A DNA stretch of 64,000 nucleotides from Desulfoprunum benzoelyticum (GCF_014201505.1 NZ_JACHEO010000019.1:1-64000), one strand, 5' to 3'. Shown: positions 34,150-45,204, counted from the first letter of the stretch. The notes: a model not told the origin generated them from the letters alone. Made by a program: numbers and translations.

Positions 34150-35811
34150 ATGTTTTGCTTTCAATGTCAGGAAACGGCCAAGAACACCGGCTGCACGATC
34201 AAGGGGGTGTGCGGTAAACCGGAGGAAACCGCCAACCTGCAGGACATGCTGCTCTTCGTCCTGCGCGGCATGGCAGTCTACGGCGACGGGCTGCGGCAGC
34301 TCGGTCAACCCGATCACAGCCACGATGAATTTGTGCTGAAAGGGCTGTTCGCCACCATTACCAACGCCAATTGGGCCGACAGCCGGTTCGTGGCGATGAT
34401 AGAGGACGGACTCAAGCGGCGCGACGGCCTGCGGGCCGCCTTTCTCGCTGCCTTCAAGGCGAAAAACGGCCAGGATTTCAATGATGCTCTTCCCGATGAG
34501 GCGACCTGGACCGGCGCTGCCGCCGATTTCGCCGCCAAGGCCGGAACGGTCGGTGTCCAGCGCACCGCCAACGAGGATGTGCGCTCGCTGAGGGAGATGC
34601 TGATCATCGGCCTCAAGGGCATTGCCGCCTATGCCGAGCATGCGGCGGTACTGGGTTACCGCAGGGATGAGATCGGTGATTTCATGTACGAGGCGATGGC
34701 CTCGGTGACGAAGGAGCTGCCGGTTGACGAGATGATCGCCCTGGTGCTGAAGGCCGGCCAGACCTCGGTGACGACGATGGCCCTGCTCGACGAGGCCAAC
34801 ACCTCGACCTACGGGCATCCGGAGATCACCGAAGTCAATATCGGAGTGCGGGGCAATCCCGGCATCCTGATCAGCGGCCACGACCTCAAGGACATGGAAG
34901 AGTTGCTCCGCCAGACCGAGGGCACCGGGGTCGATGTTTACACCCATGGCGAGATGCTGCCGGCCAACTACTATCCGGCGTTCAAGAAATATCCGCACTT
35001 CGTCGGCAATTACGGCGGCTCGTGGTGGCACCAGCTGGACGAGTTCGAGTCGTTCAACGGTCCGGTGCTGCTGACCACCAACTGCCTGGTGCCGCTGCGC
35101 AAGAGCAGTACCTACCTCGACCGGCTGTATACCACCGGCGTGGTCGGCTACGACGGCTCGAAGTATATTGCCGACAGGCCGGCCGGCGGCGCCAAGGACT
35201 TTTCGGCGCTGATCACCCAGGCCAAGGGCTGCAAACCGCCGACCGAGCTCGAGAAGGGCGCCATCGTCGGCGGCTTCGCCCACAACCAGGTGCTGGCCCT
35301 GGCCGACAAGGTGGTGGAGGCGGTCAAGTCCGGGGCGATCAAGCGCTTCGTCGTCATGGCCGGCTGTGACGGCCGCCACAACTCCCGCCAGTATTTTACC
35401 GATGTCGCCGCCAACCTGCCGCAGGACACGGTCATCCTCACCGCCGGTTGCGCCAAGTTCCGCTACAACAAGCTCCAGCTCGGCGACATCGGCGGCATCC
35501 CGCGGGTACTCGACGCCGGCCAGTGCAACGACTCCTATTCGCTGGCGGTCATCGCCCTGAAACTGAAGGAGGTCTTCGGCCTCGACGACATCAACAAGCT
35601 GCCGTTGTCGTTTGATATCGCCTGGTATGAGCAGAAGGCGGTGGCGGTGCTGCTGGCCCTTCTCTATCTCGGCTTCAAGGGGATGCGCCTCGGTCCGACC
35701 CTGCCCGGGTTTCTGTCGCCGGGGGTGGCCAAAGTGCTGGTGGAAAACTTCGACATCAAACCGATCGGCACGGTGGAGGAGGATATCGCGGCGATGATGG
35801 CCGGTCGCTAG
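34150..35811 (+). CDS. hcp: hybrid cluster protein Hcp (class I)
   Basis: 553 aa. The N-terminal [15 protein letters not shown]...GVCGK gives the CX2CX8CX5C motif of class I Hcp, as in Desulfovibrio. Hybrid-cluster ligands are in the later part, including [34 protein letters not shown] and [10 protein letters not shown]. It reduces NO (and hydroxylamine in vitro) in the cytosol and protects against nitrosative stress caused by nitrite respiration. ATG 34150 follows GGGAGGTG. A short ferredoxin gene follows, perhaps its electron donor in place of Hcr. Confidence 0.96.
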   Translation: MFCFQCQETAKNTGCTIKGVCGKPEETANLQDMLLFVLRGMAVYGDGLRQLGQPDHSHDEFVLKGLFATITNANWADSRFVAMIEDGLKRRDGLRAAFLAAFKAKNGQDFNDALPDEATWTGAAADFAAKAGTVGVQRTANEDVRSLREMLIIGLKGIAAYAEHAAVLGYRRDEIGDFMYEAMASVTKELPVDEMIALVLKAGQTSVTTMALLDEANTSTYGHPEITEVNIGVRGNPGILISGHDLKDMEELLRQTEGTGVDVYTHGEMLPANYYPAFKKYPHFVGNYGGSWWHQLDEFESFNGPVLLTTNCLVPLRKSSTYLDRLYTTGVVGYDGSKYIADRPAGGAKDFSALITQAKGCKPPTELEKGAIVGGFAHNQVLALADKVVEAVKSGAIKRFVVMAGCDGRHNSRQYFTDVAANLPQDTVILTAGCAKFRYNKLQLGDIGGIPRVLDAGQCNDSYSLAVIALKLKEVFGLDDINKLPLSFDIAWYEQKAVAVLLALLYLGFKGMRLGPTLPGFLSPGVAKVLVENFDIKPIGTVEEDIAAMMAGR

Positions 35812-35852
35812 GTCCCCGATCCCTCTCCCTGTCGCCGGAGGCGGGGTAATGG

Positions 35853-35880
35853 CGGCTGCCGGCTGAAGACCCGGCAGCCG
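35853..35880 (+). terminator. hairpin after hcp
   Basis: 35853-35862 pairs perfectly (10 bp) with 35871-35880 around an 8-nt loop. No T run follows; it may mark the hcp 3' end. Confidence 0.4.
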
Positions 35881-35974
35881 TCGCCGGCGCCGCTTCAATT
35901 CTGCAGGATTGATTTCCGGGGCGGTTGCGGGATTGGACTGCCGGCAAGGCAAAAAACTCTAACGGAGAAATACC

Positions 35975-36166
35975 ATGGCGAAAAAAGTCATCATCGATGC
36001 CGAAGAGTGTATCGGCTGCCAGACCTGCGTCGAACTGTGTCCCGAGGTGTTCAGCTTCAATGACGAGACGGAAAAGGCCGAGGTGCGCGAGACAATGACC
36101 GGTTCCGAATCGTGCATCGACGAGGCGGTCGATTCGTGCCCGGTCAGCTGCATCACGACCGAGTGA
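35975..36166 (+). CDS. [4Fe-4S] ferredoxin, Desulfovibrio type
   Basis: 63 aa. CIGCQTCVELCP binds three Fe ligands and the fourth is the Cys of DSCPVSCI near the end; SCID in between may give a disulfide Cys. This is the small monocluster ferredoxin of sulfate reducers and relatives. It begins 163 bp after hcp, downstream of AACGGAG, and could donate electrons to Hcp. Confidence 0.9.
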   Translation: MAKKVIIDAEECIGCQTCVELCPEVFSFNDETEKAEVRETMTGSESCIDEAVDSCPVSCITTE

Positions 36167-36180
36167 GGTTGTCGTCCTTC

Positions 36181-36414
36181 ATGCCGGAAATGTCGATATT
36201 TCCGGCAACCAGGGCCGGGCTGGGGGGCGAGCCTGAGGAGATCGGTGACGCAGTCCACACGATCCGTGGTCTCGCCAACGGCTATGCCCTGCCGGCCGAC
36301 GCCTGCAACACCTTCATGCTGACCTGTTGCAAACTTCAGGAGGTCGAGGAAGATCTCCATCACCACGTCCACCTCGAAAACAACATACTTTTCCCCAAGG
36401 CGGCGCGGCTGTAG
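36181..36414 (+). pseudogene. C-terminal remnant of RIC/YtfE iron-cluster repair protein
   Basis: From about 36226 the frame reads EIGDAVHTIRGLANGYALP, DACNTF, QEVEEDLHHHVHLENNILFP and stops. These match the C-terminal third of di-iron RIC (YtfE/ScdA/DnrN), including the last ligand motif HxxxE. The N-terminal two thirds, with the ScdA-N part and the other His/Glu ligands, are absent; upstream sequence is the ferredoxin gene in another frame. An ATG at 36181 could still give a 77-aa product. RIC repairs Fe-S clusters after NO damage, which fits hcp next door. Confidence 0.72.
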
Positions 36415-36468
36415 GCTCTGCCGACAGCTCTGCCGTACGCCGGACCTCTGCTTGGACCGCGCTGCCGC

Positions 36469-38097
36469 TCATCCCTGCCGCAGCGCCCCGAAGGCCTCGC
36501 GCTGGGCCTGGACCTCCGGGTCGGCGAGGTAGTCGTCGTAGGGCATCATCTTGTCGACGATCCCGCCGGGGAGGATCTCGATGATCCGGTTGGCGACGGT
36601 CTGGACCAGGGTGTGGTCGTGGGAGGAGAACAGGATGATCTCGCTGAAGTTCTGCAGCCCCTGGTTGAGGGCGGTGATCGATTCGAGGTCGAGGTGGTTG
36701 GTCGGTTCGTCGAGGATCAGGGCGTTGGCGTCGCTCAGCATCATCTTCGCCAGCAGGCAGCGGACCCGTTCGCCGCCGGACAGCACCGAGGTCTTCTTCA
36801 GCGCCTCGTCGCCGGAGAACAGCATCTTGCCGAGGAAACCGCGGGCGAAGCTCTCGCCCTCGGTCACCGGGGTGTACTGGCGCAGCCAGTCGACCAGGGT
36901 CAGGTCGCTGGTGAAAAAGGCGCTGTTCTCCTTCGGGAAGTAGGCGGTGCTCATCGTCTGGCCCCAGCGGAGGGTGCCGGCATCCGGCGCGTCCTTCCCG
37001 GCCAGGATCTGGAACAGGGCGGTGATCGCCGGGGCGCCCGTGCCGACGAAGGCGATCTTCTCGCCGCGGTTGACGGTCAGGGTGAAGTTGTGCAGCAGCT
37101 GCACCCCCTCGATGCTCTTGTCGATCCCGTCGACCTCGAGGATCACGTCGCCGCAGGGACGGCCGGGCTTGAACAGGATGAAGGGGTACTTGCGCGACGA
37201 GGCCGGCAGGTCGTCGAGTTCGAGCTTGTCGAGCAGCTTCTTGCGGGCCGTGGCCTGACGGGCCTTGGAGGCGTTGGAGGAGAAGCGCTGGATAAACTCC
37301 TTGAGGTCCTTCGCCTTGGCCTCGGCCTTCTTGTTGGCGTCCTGGCGCTGCTGCTGGGCGAGCTGGCTGGCCTGGTACCAGAAGTCGTAGTTGCCGACGT
37401 AGATCTGGATCCGGCCGAAGTCGATATCGGCCATGTGGGTGCAGACCTGGTTGAGGAAATGACGGTCGTGCGAGACGATGATGACGGTGTTGGCGAAGCG
37501 TTCGAGAAAGCCCTCGAGCCAGGCGATCGAGCGGACATCGAGGTTGTTGGTCGGCTCGTCGAGCAGCAGGATGTCGGGATTGCCGAACAGGGCCTGGGCC
37601 AGCAGCACCCGGACCTTGTCGCCGCCGTCGAGTTCCTTCATCTTCCGCTCCCGCAGTTCCTCATGGATGCCGAGGCCGCTGAGCAGCACCGCCGCCTCCG
37701 ACTCGGCCTCGTAGCCGTTCATCTCGGCGAATTCGGCCTCCAGGTCGCCGCTTCTGATGCCGTCGGCCTCGGTAAATTCGCTCTTGGCGTAAAGGGCCTC
37801 GCGTTCGGCCATCAGCTCGCACAGGCGGGGATGGCCCATCAGCACGGTACGGGCGACGGTCTGGTCGTCGAAGGCGAACTGGTCCTGGTTGAGATAGGCG
37901 ATGCGCAGGCCGGAGCCGACGAAGATCTCTCCCTTATCCGGCTCGCGCATGCCGGCCAGGATTTTGAGAAAGGTCGACTTGCCGGCGCCGTTGGCGCCAA
38001 TCAGGCCGTAGCAGTTGCCGGGGGTGAACTTGATGTTGACGTCCTTGAAGATGACGCGTTTGCCGTAGGCCAGGGCGATGTTGGAGGCGTGGATCAT
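36469..38097 (-). CDS. ABC-F ATPase (YbiT/YkpA-like)
   Basis: 542 aa, two ABC domains on one chain and no membrane part. Domain 1: Walker A GANGAGKST, signature LDGGDKVRVLLAQAL (degenerate, as in YbiT/YkpA), Walker B ILLLDEPTNNLD. The linker at about 230-290 is charged and helical. Domain 2 has signature LSGGERVRCLLAK and ALILDEPTNHLD, but its Walker A is FVGTGAPAITALFQ, lacking the GK[ST] residues. ABC-F proteins act at the ribosomal E site. The gene is 75 bp downstream of a second ABC-F gene on the same strand. Confidence 0.9.
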   Translation of the reverse strand: MIHASNIALAYGKRVIFKDVNIKFTPGNCYGLIGANGAGKSTFLKILAGMREPDKGEIFVGSGLRIAYLNQDQFAFDDQTVARTVLMGHPRLCELMAEREALYAKSEFTEADGIRSGDLEAEFAEMNGYEAESEAAVLLSGLGIHEELRERKMKELDGGDKVRVLLAQALFGNPDILLLDEPTNNLDVRSIAWLEGFLERFANTVIIVSHDRHFLNQVCTHMADIDFGRIQIYVGNYDFWYQASQLAQQQRQDANKKAEAKAKDLKEFIQRFSSNASKARQATARKKLLDKLELDDLPASSRKYPFILFKPGRPCGDVILEVDGIDKSIEGVQLLHNFTLTVNRGEKIAFVGTGAPAITALFQILAGKDAPDAGTLRWGQTMSTAYFPKENSAFFTSDLTLVDWLRQYTPVTEGESFARGFLGKMLFSGDEALKKTSVLSGGERVRCLLAKMMLSDANALILDEPTNHLDLESITALNQGLQNFSEIILFSSHDHTLVQTVANRIIEILPGGIVDKMMPYDDYLADPEVQAQREAFGALRQG

Positions 38098-38172
38098 TGG
38101 GTTTCCATGGGGTAGTTCCGCCGGCCCGATGCGGGGAGGGCGGAGTGGGGTTTGACCGGCGACCGGCCGGTT

Positions 38173-39807
<1,635 letters not shown>

Positions 39808-39880
39808 GGCGTGGTTGCGGCGAAAAAATCAGCAATATACTACATCGGGGGAGGCGGCGCAAGCCCGATGTCGCCGGTCT

Positions 39881-40528
39881 TCAGAAGGGCGCCGGCGATG
39901 CGAAGGCCAGCGGGGTGCCGCTGACCGGATGGGAAAGGGCGAGGAAGGAGGCGTGGAGCAGCATCCTCTCTTCCCCGTCGCCCCGGCCGTAGAGCCGGTC
40001 GCCGACGATGGGGATGCCGAGGCCGAGCCGGTGGGCGGCATGGACCCGGAGCTGGTGGGTGCGGCCGGTGAGGGGGGTGAATTCGACCCGGGTCCGGTTG
40101 CCCTCGAGCGCGAGACGGCGCCAGGTGGTGATGCCCATTTTGCCGGCGATCGGGTCATGGATCTGATAGGGGCGGTTGGCGGGGTCGAGCCGGAAGGGCA
40201 GGCGGATCTCGCCTTCCCTCGCCGCGACGATGCCGTCGAGGATGGCGGTGTAGCGTTTCCGCACTTGGCGGGTCTCGAACTGGCGGCTGAGACGGCGGTG
40301 GGCCTCGGCGGTAATGGCGAGAATCATCAGGCCGGAGGTGGCCATGTCGAGCCGATGCACCGCCGGCTGGGCGATCATCGCCGGCGCCAGAGGTCGGAGC
40401 CGGGCGACCACGCAGTCCTGCTTGTCGGGGCCGCGGCCGGGGACGGCGAGCAGGCCGGCCGGCTTACCCACCACCAGCAGCACCGCATCCCGATAGATGA
40501 TGACGGGGTCAGGCAGCGGGACCGGCAT
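39881..40528 (-). CDS. RluA-family pseudouridine synthase, catalytic domain
   Basis: 215 aa. Catalytic Asp in VHRLDMATSGLMI; then KRYTAILDG, LTGRTHQLRVHAAHRLG and PIVGDRLYG, all standard. The enzyme makes pseudouridine in rRNA or tRNA (RluA-like, positions not readable). The ATG at 40528 lies 20 bp inside the upstream gene. In vibrios and others this domain is fused to a long N-terminal region that here is a separate gene. Confidence 0.9.
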   Translation of the reverse strand: MPVPLPDPVIIYRDAVLLVVGKPAGLLAVPGRGPDKQDCVVARLRPLAPAMIAQPAVHRLDMATSGLMILAITAEAHRRLSRQFETRQVRKRYTAILDGIVAAREGEIRLPFRLDPANRPYQIHDPIAGKMGITTWRRLALEGNRTRVEFTPLTGRTHQLRVHAAHRLGLGIPIVGDRLYGRGDGEERMLLHASFLALSHPVSGTPLAFASPAPF

Positions 40529-41354
40529 GACGGGCCTCCAGGCCGCAGAGCAGAAAGCCGAGGATCGGCGCACATTTTTCTTCGCACGAGGGGTAGAACC
40601 GGCCCTCCTCCCTGGTCCCGGAGCGGTTGCTCCGGCCCCAGAAGAATTCGGCGAGGCCGAGCGGTGCCAGGTTGGAGCGGGCGGCGAGGCCGAGCAGCTT
40701 CGGGGCGCAGCAGTCGCCGGTGCCGGTGGGGATGGCGTGGCCGCCGCAGGCGGCGAACAGCGAGGCCTCGCGGCCGTGGAAGTTGGTCAGGCGATAGAGG
40801 CCATGGATCCGCCGCATCAGATCCTGCGACAGCTGGCGGCGGCGGCGCCGCAGGGTCCTCCGCAGGTCCGGGTCGTCGATGTGCGCCAGCTCGGCCCCCA
40901 ACTCCTTGATTTCCCGTTCGACTTCGGCGCTGATCGCCGCCAGCTGCCGGCTGTCGAACAGCGGCGGGGCCCAGCCGTCGATCTCCCAGAGGCCGTTGTA
41001 CTGGCCGGAAAATGCCCGCAGGATCCGGGTCGAGCCGTCCGGAGCCAGGCATTCCAGGACGCCGAACATCTTGCCCCGGGCCTCGCCGTAGAGCCAGTCG
41101 GTCGACAGCCGGCGATCGGGGGCCGTGGCGGCACCGTCGAGATCGAGGGAGCGGCGGGTCCTGAGCAGCTCCATCAGCTGAAGGCCGTGCCTCAGGGCGC
41201 CGTTGACATGGAGACGGTGCTCCCGGCCGCAGGCCCGGCAGAAACCGCGGCAGGCGATCGTCTGGTCGTCGGGTCGGCGGGTGGCGCAGGGAGAATTTGA
41301 TTTCTGTCCGGACGGGTCATTTTGACCGGTGAGGTCGGGGGTACGGATAATCAT
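40509..41354 (-). CDS. separate N-terminal domain of a long-type RluA pseudouridine synthase
   Basis: 281 aa. The N-terminal part has CRGFCRACG, a possible metal site. The middle is helical and very basic (TLRRRRRQLSQDLMRRIHGLY). The C-terminal part GGHAIPTGTGDCCAPKLL, LAPLGLAEFFWG and FYPSCEEKCAPIL matches the region that precedes the catalytic domain in ~550-aa RluA-family proteins of gammaproteobacteria. Here it overlaps the catalytic gene by 20 bp, so both halves are probably made together. ATG 41354 is preferred to the in-frame TTG at 41393; its ribosome binding site is weak. Confidence 0.75.
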   Translation of the reverse strand: MIIRTPDLTGQNDPSGQKSNSPCATRRPDDQTIACRGFCRACGREHRLHVNGALRHGLQLMELLRTRRSLDLDGAATAPDRRLSTDWLYGEARGKMFGVLECLAPDGSTRILRAFSGQYNGLWEIDGWAPPLFDSRQLAAISAEVEREIKELGAELAHIDDPDLRRTLRRRRRQLSQDLMRRIHGLYRLTNFHGREASLFAACGGHAIPTGTGDCCAPKLLGLAARSNLAPLGLAEFFWGRSNRSGTREEGRFYPSCEEKCAPILGFLLCGLEARHAGPAA

Positions 41355-41440
41355 GAGCGATTTTTTACCCGATCGGCTAAAAAGAAGAAACAACGACGTG
41401 ACGACAGCCCACCGGCAGGAGGCGAGGATATCCCCGACCC

Positions 41441-42448
41441 ATGAACAAATCGACCAAAAAAAAATCGCACCTTTTTCATCAACTGGAACCCGAACTGGTG
41501 CTCGGACTGGTGGAAGAGGAGCTCGGCCTGCCGCTGACCAACCTGTTCCGGCCGATGACCAGTTATATCAACAAGGTCTATGAGCTCGAACGGCGGCGGG
41601 GCGGGGGCCTGATCATCAAATTCTACCGGCCCGGACGGTGGACCGACAAGGCGTTGCTCGACGAGCACGCCTTCCTCCATGAACTCGTCGAGCGGGAGAT
41701 TCCGGTGGTGCCGCCGTTGAAGCTCAAGTCGGGGGCGACGCTGGGAACCGCCAAAGGGCTGCGCTATGCCATCTTCGTCAAGCGCGGCGGGCGGAGCCAC
41801 GACGAGTACAGCGACGACCAGTGGCTCGAGATCGGCCGTCTGCTCGGCCGTATCCACAGTGTCGGGGAGGTGCGGAGCGCCCGCCACCGGGTGGTCATGG
41901 CCCCCGATCACTCCACTGCCCGACACCTGCGGACCCTGCTTCATGGCGATATCCTCCCCGACGACCTGAAACAGAGCCTGCAGGAGATCTGCACCGCGAT
42001 CCTCGACGAGATCCGCCCGCTCTTCGTCGGCAGCGAGCGGATCCGGATCCATGGCGACTGCCACTTCGCCAATCTGCTGCAGCGGCCCGGCGAACCGCTG
42101 TACCTGATCGACTTCGACGACATGGCGATGGGGCCGCCGGTCCAGGACCTGTGGATGCTGCTGCCGGGCCGATTGGCCGATTCGCTGGCCGAGGTCGACC
42201 TCTTCCTCCAGGGCTACGAAACCTTCCGCCGCTTCGACCGGCGCAGCCTCAGGCTCATCGAGCCGCTGCGGGCGATGCGCTATATCCATTACATGGCCTG
42301 GTGCGCGCACCAGGTCTGCGATGACGGCAACACCCGGGCCATCGATGACTTCGGTTCGGTCGAATACTGGCAGCGGGAGATCAAGGACTTGCATGACCAG
42401 CTGGAGGAGATCCGGCGCGTCCCGTCTGCAGGGGGCAACCTCCTCTGA
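41441..42448 (+). CDS. srkA: SrkA (YihE/RdoA)-like stress response kinase
   Basis: 335 aa APH-fold protein kinase. Seen: NKVYELERRRGGGLIIKFYRPGRW with the ATP-binding Lys, DEHAFLHELVEREIPVVPP, catalytic loop RIHGDCHFANLL (Brenner motif) and metal motif LIDFDDMAMGPPVQDLWML. The E. coli protein counters stress-induced death through phosphorylation; substrate here unknown. It is divergent from the RluA gene pair and convergent with the spermidine synthase-like gene. Confidence 0.9.
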   Translation: MNKSTKKKSHLFHQLEPELVLGLVEEELGLPLTNLFRPMTSYINKVYELERRRGGGLIIKFYRPGRWTDKALLDEHAFLHELVEREIPVVPPLKLKSGATLGTAKGLRYAIFVKRGGRSHDEYSDDQWLEIGRLLGRIHSVGEVRSARHRVVMAPDHSTARHLRTLLHGDILPDDLKQSLQEICTAILDEIRPLFVGSERIRIHGDCHFANLLQRPGEPLYLIDFDDMAMGPPVQDLWMLLPGRLADSLAEVDLFLQGYETFRRFDRRSLRLIEPLRAMRYIHYMAWCAHQVCDDGNTRAIDDFGSVEYWQREIKDLHDQLEEIRRVPSAGGNLL

Positions 42449-42472
42449 GTCGGCCTTTTCTGCCTGGTGGCC

Positions 42473-43279
42473 TTAACTCCAGGGAAAAACGGGAAAGAGA
42501 CGCTGCAGCAGACTGCGGCTTTCGTTCCTCGCCACCTTCAGCATGGTACGGAAATCGAGGTCGAACCTTGCCTCCAGTTCCAGCCACTCCTCCCGGCTGC
42601 GGATGAAGCGGTCCCAGGGCACCGGTTGCCGGAAGGCAAGGATGACGGCATTGTCGCGGTCCGGAACCGACACGAAGATGTGGCCGTCCAGGTACGCAGC
42701 GATGCTCTGTCTGATCGTGCCGAGGAGGTGGTCGTCACCGCTCCACAGGTTGCAGCTCAGCATGCCCTGGTCTGCCAGCATCGTCGAACACCGCCTGAAA
42801 AAAGGGGATGAATAGATGTTTTCCGCCATTCCCTCGTGATCGAAGGCATCCACCAGAATCAGGTCGTAGTGTCGGCCGGCGGCGGCCTCCTCGAGGAAGG
42901 CGAGGCCATCGGCGCAGTGGATGCGGATGCGATCGTCTTCCGGCAGCATGAAATACTGGCGGGCAAGGGTGATGATCCGGGGCGAACTGTCGACCGCATC
43001 GATGACACTTTCCGGGTAGTGGTGGTGGCAGTAGTGGATCAGTGATCCGGCGCCGATGCCGATGATCAGGATGTGCTGCACCGATTCCAGGGCCGGCAGA
43101 CCGAGCAGCATGTAGCGGGTATAGGAGAGCTGGAGCCGTTCCGGGTGGTTGACAGACATGCAGCTCTGGAGGAAACGGGAGGCGAAGAAGAGAGAGCGGA
43201 GGCCGTCGCTGGCGATGATTTCGATCAGATGATCATTCCATTCTTCGCGGTGGAGGAGTTCGCCGTTTGCCGTGTCCAT
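42473..43279 (-). CDS. spermidine synthase-like SAM/dcSAM-binding protein
   Basis: 268 aa. The Rossmann fold shows ILIIGIGAGSLIHYC (nucleotide-binding glycine loop), IDAVDSSPRIITLARQYF, DGLAFLEE and YDLILVDAFD. This matches the spermidine synthase/methyltransferase-like SpeE fold. Whether it is a true aminopropyltransferase is unclear: the conserved gatekeeping GG[GE]DG loop is replaced by GIGAGS. It stands alone behind a consensus promoter. Confidence 0.72.
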   Translation of the reverse strand: MDTANGELLHREEWNDHLIEIIASDGLRSLFFASRFLQSCMSVNHPERLQLSYTRYMLLGLPALESVQHILIIGIGAGSLIHYCHHHYPESVIDAVDSSPRIITLARQYFMLPEDDRIRIHCADGLAFLEEAAAGRHYDLILVDAFDHEGMAENIYSSPFFRRCSTMLADQGMLSCNLWSGDDHLLGTIRQSIAAYLDGHIFVSVPDRDNAVILAFRQPVPWDRFIRSREEWLELEARFDLDFRTMLKVARNESRSLLQRLFPVFPWS

Positions 43280-43323
43280 GGGACGGATTCTTTTGGGAAA
43301 TGAAAATGAATCGTGCTTCCGCC

Positions 43324-43351
43324 ATTATACCCGGATTGACTATCATGTCAA
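43324..43351 (-). promoter_or_regulatory. consensus sigma-70 promoter of the SpeE-like gene
   Basis: Minus strand TTGACA (43351-43346), 16-nt spacer, TATAAT (43329-43324): both hexamers perfect. It starts about 40 nt upstream of the ATG at 43279. Confidence 0.75.
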
Positions 43352-43380
43352 AAAAACAGTGATTTTCTGGGTCAATTGCC

Positions 43381-43410
43381 TTGACGACGACAGACCCGTT
43401 CTGGCATAAT
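43381..43410 (+). promoter_or_regulatory. sigma-70 promoter candidate of the response regulator gene
   Basis: TTGACG (43381-43386), 18-nt spacer, CATAAT (43405-43410). Transcription would begin near 43417, about 43 nt before the GTG at 43460. Confidence 0.55.
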
Positions 43411-43459
43411 TTCAATTTAGACGGGGTTCGTGGCTGTCGCGATCAAACAGGAGGTTGGG

Positions 43460-43849
43460 GTGGATGCAGCAGCAGGCAGAAAGAAAATCCTGATTATGGA
43501 CGACGAGGAGATGATCGGCGAGGTTGCCTGTCAGATGCTGACCTTGCTGGGGTACGAGGGCAGGCATGTTTTCGACGGGAAGGAGGCGATCTCGCTCTAC
43601 AGGCAGCATCTCGAGGCGGGCGACGCCTTCGCGGCGGTCATCATGGACCTGACGATCCCGCGGGGCATGGGCGGCAAAGAGGCCGTGATCGAACTGCTGG
43701 CCCTTGATCCGCAGGCCAGGGTCCTGGTCTCAAGCGGCTATTCCAACGATCCCAGCATGACCAACTTCAGCAGGTATGGGTTCTGCGGTCATATCGAAAA
43801 ACCTTTCGATCTGATGTCCCTCAAGGCAGCGATCGAGGCTGTCCTTTGA
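43460..43849 (+). CDS. single-domain response regulator (REC only)
   Basis: 129 aa. Receiver residues: acidic pair in ILIMDDEEMIG, phosphoacceptor Asp in AAVIMDLTIP, Ser/Thr in VLVSSGYS, Lys in HIEKPFD. No output domain. Such stand-alone receivers pass phosphate in relays or act on partner proteins. The GTG at 43460 is chosen because AGGAGG sits 5 nt upstream; an in-frame GTG at 43430 is possible. No histidine kinase adjoins it. Confidence 0.85.
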   Translation: MDAAAGRKKILIMDDEEMIGEVACQMLTLLGYEGRHVFDGKEAISLYRQHLEAGDAFAAVIMDLTIPRGMGGKEAVIELLALDPQARVLVSSGYSNDPSMTNFSRYGFCGHIEKPFDLMSLKAAIEAVL

Positions 43850-44030
43850 TTCCCAGCCGGCATCCGACCGGCGATTCCTTCTCCAGACCCGGCTGTCATC
43901 ACCGCCGGCAACAACGATGAACTGCGCCGGACAGATGCATCAGGCGTCTGCGTGAGTGGCATTTCGACAAAGATCTGGTATGGTGAGCCTCCGTTTTGCG
44001 ATTCCATTTTCCAGCCGGGGGAGAACGTTC

Positions 44031-45182
44031 TTGTCAGTTACGCCGATCCGTCTCATCTATTTCGCCACCATCGTCACAATCTGCTCTCTCTACGCCGCTC
44101 AGCCCATTCAACCGGTGTTCCAGAGGGAATTCGAGCTCAGCAGCCTTCAGGCGATCCTGTTCACCACCCTGATGATGGCGCCGCTGGGCTGCGCCCCCCT
44201 GTTTTACGGCTATCTGCTCGAAGCCTTCTCGGCCAAGCTCCTGGTACGCTGGTCCCTGGCCCTGCTCGGCATCCTCGAATTCATGTTCGCCCTGACCAAC
44301 GATTACTTCACCCTCCTGTTCCTGCGGGCGGTCCAGGGGCTGATCATCCCGGCCATTCTCACCTCGCTGATGAGCTATATCTCCTACTCCTCGGCGCGGG
44401 AGGATGTACAGCATTCCATCGCCATGTATGTCGGGGCGACCATCATGGGCGGCTTCCTCGGCCGCTTTTTCTCCGGTCTGTTCACCGAACTGTTCGGCTG
44501 GCGAGTCTTCTTCTTCGTTCTCGGCCTGCTGCTGCTCCTCGCCAGCTATCTCCTGTCCTGCCTCGAGCGTGATGTCAAGATGGCCTACGCCCGCCCCCGG
44601 CTCGCCGACATTGCCGGCCTGCTGCGGCAGGGCCAGTTCCTGTGGCTCTATCTCGCGATCTTCTGCCTGTTTTTCGTCTTCTCCGCCCTGATGAACATCC
44701 TCCCCTTCGAACTGCGCAAGGTCGGAACCCTGTTCGGCGAGGCCGGGGTCGGCCTGCTGTATCTCGGCTACAGCATGGGCGTCATTGTCTCTTTCAACAG
44801 CCGCCGGATCATCCGTCTGTTCGGCAGCGAGACTACCGCCATCAGCGCCGGCATCGTCATCTTCTTCATCGGTACGATGATCTTCATGGTCGAACGCTAC
44901 AGTGTGATGTTCCTCGCCATGTTCGTCTTCTGTACCGGTTCTTTCCTCGCCCATTCCCTGCTTTCCGGCTTCGTCAATAAAATGGCGCAGGACAACAAGG
45001 CGATCGCCAACGGCGTCTATATCTCCTTCTACTATATGGGAGGGACGATGGGGTCGTTTCTGCCGGGTTATTTATTCGAGCGGTTCGGCTGGCAGGTCTT
45101 TCTCGCCTCGCTGCTCTGTGTGCTGATCCTGGCCCTGCTGTTCGTCCACCGGCTCCGCCACGCGGTCAAAACCCTGGCCTGA
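44031..45182 (+). CDS. MFS transporter
   Basis: About 383 aa, twelve membrane helices. The N-terminal half includes YAAQPIQPVFQREFELSS and APLFYGYLLEAF; later GGFLGRFFSGLFTELFGWR and the C-terminal GGTMGSFLPGYLFERFGW are MFS-typical repeats. It resembles YnfM/AraJ-like exporters; substrate unknown. The TTG at 44031 has GGGGGAG 8 nt upstream and sits just before helix 1; an ATG at 43980 is the other choice. Convergent with the MATE gene. Confidence 0.85.
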   Translation: MSVTPIRLIYFATIVTICSLYAAQPIQPVFQREFELSSLQAILFTTLMMAPLGCAPLFYGYLLEAFSAKLLVRWSLALLGILEFMFALTNDYFTLLFLRAVQGLIIPAILTSLMSYISYSSAREDVQHSIAMYVGATIMGGFLGRFFSGLFTELFGWRVFFFVLGLLLLLASYLLSCLERDVKMAYARPRLADIAGLLRQGQFLWLYLAIFCLFFVFSALMNILPFELRKVGTLFGEAGVGLLYLGYSMGVIVSFNSRRIIRLFGSETTAISAGIVIFFIGTMIFMVERYSVMFLAMFVFCTGSFLAHSLLSGFVNKMAQDNKAIANGVYISFYYMGGTMGSFLPGYLFERFGWQVFLASLLCVLILALLFVHRLRHAVKTLA

Positions 45183-45204
45183 GCGGCAGGGACTGAGGTG
45201 GCGG

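Noticed and set aside
34117..35952. 611-codon minus-strand open frame
   Set aside because: Exact antisense of hcp, which has all Hcp cluster motifs; the reverse frame has none.
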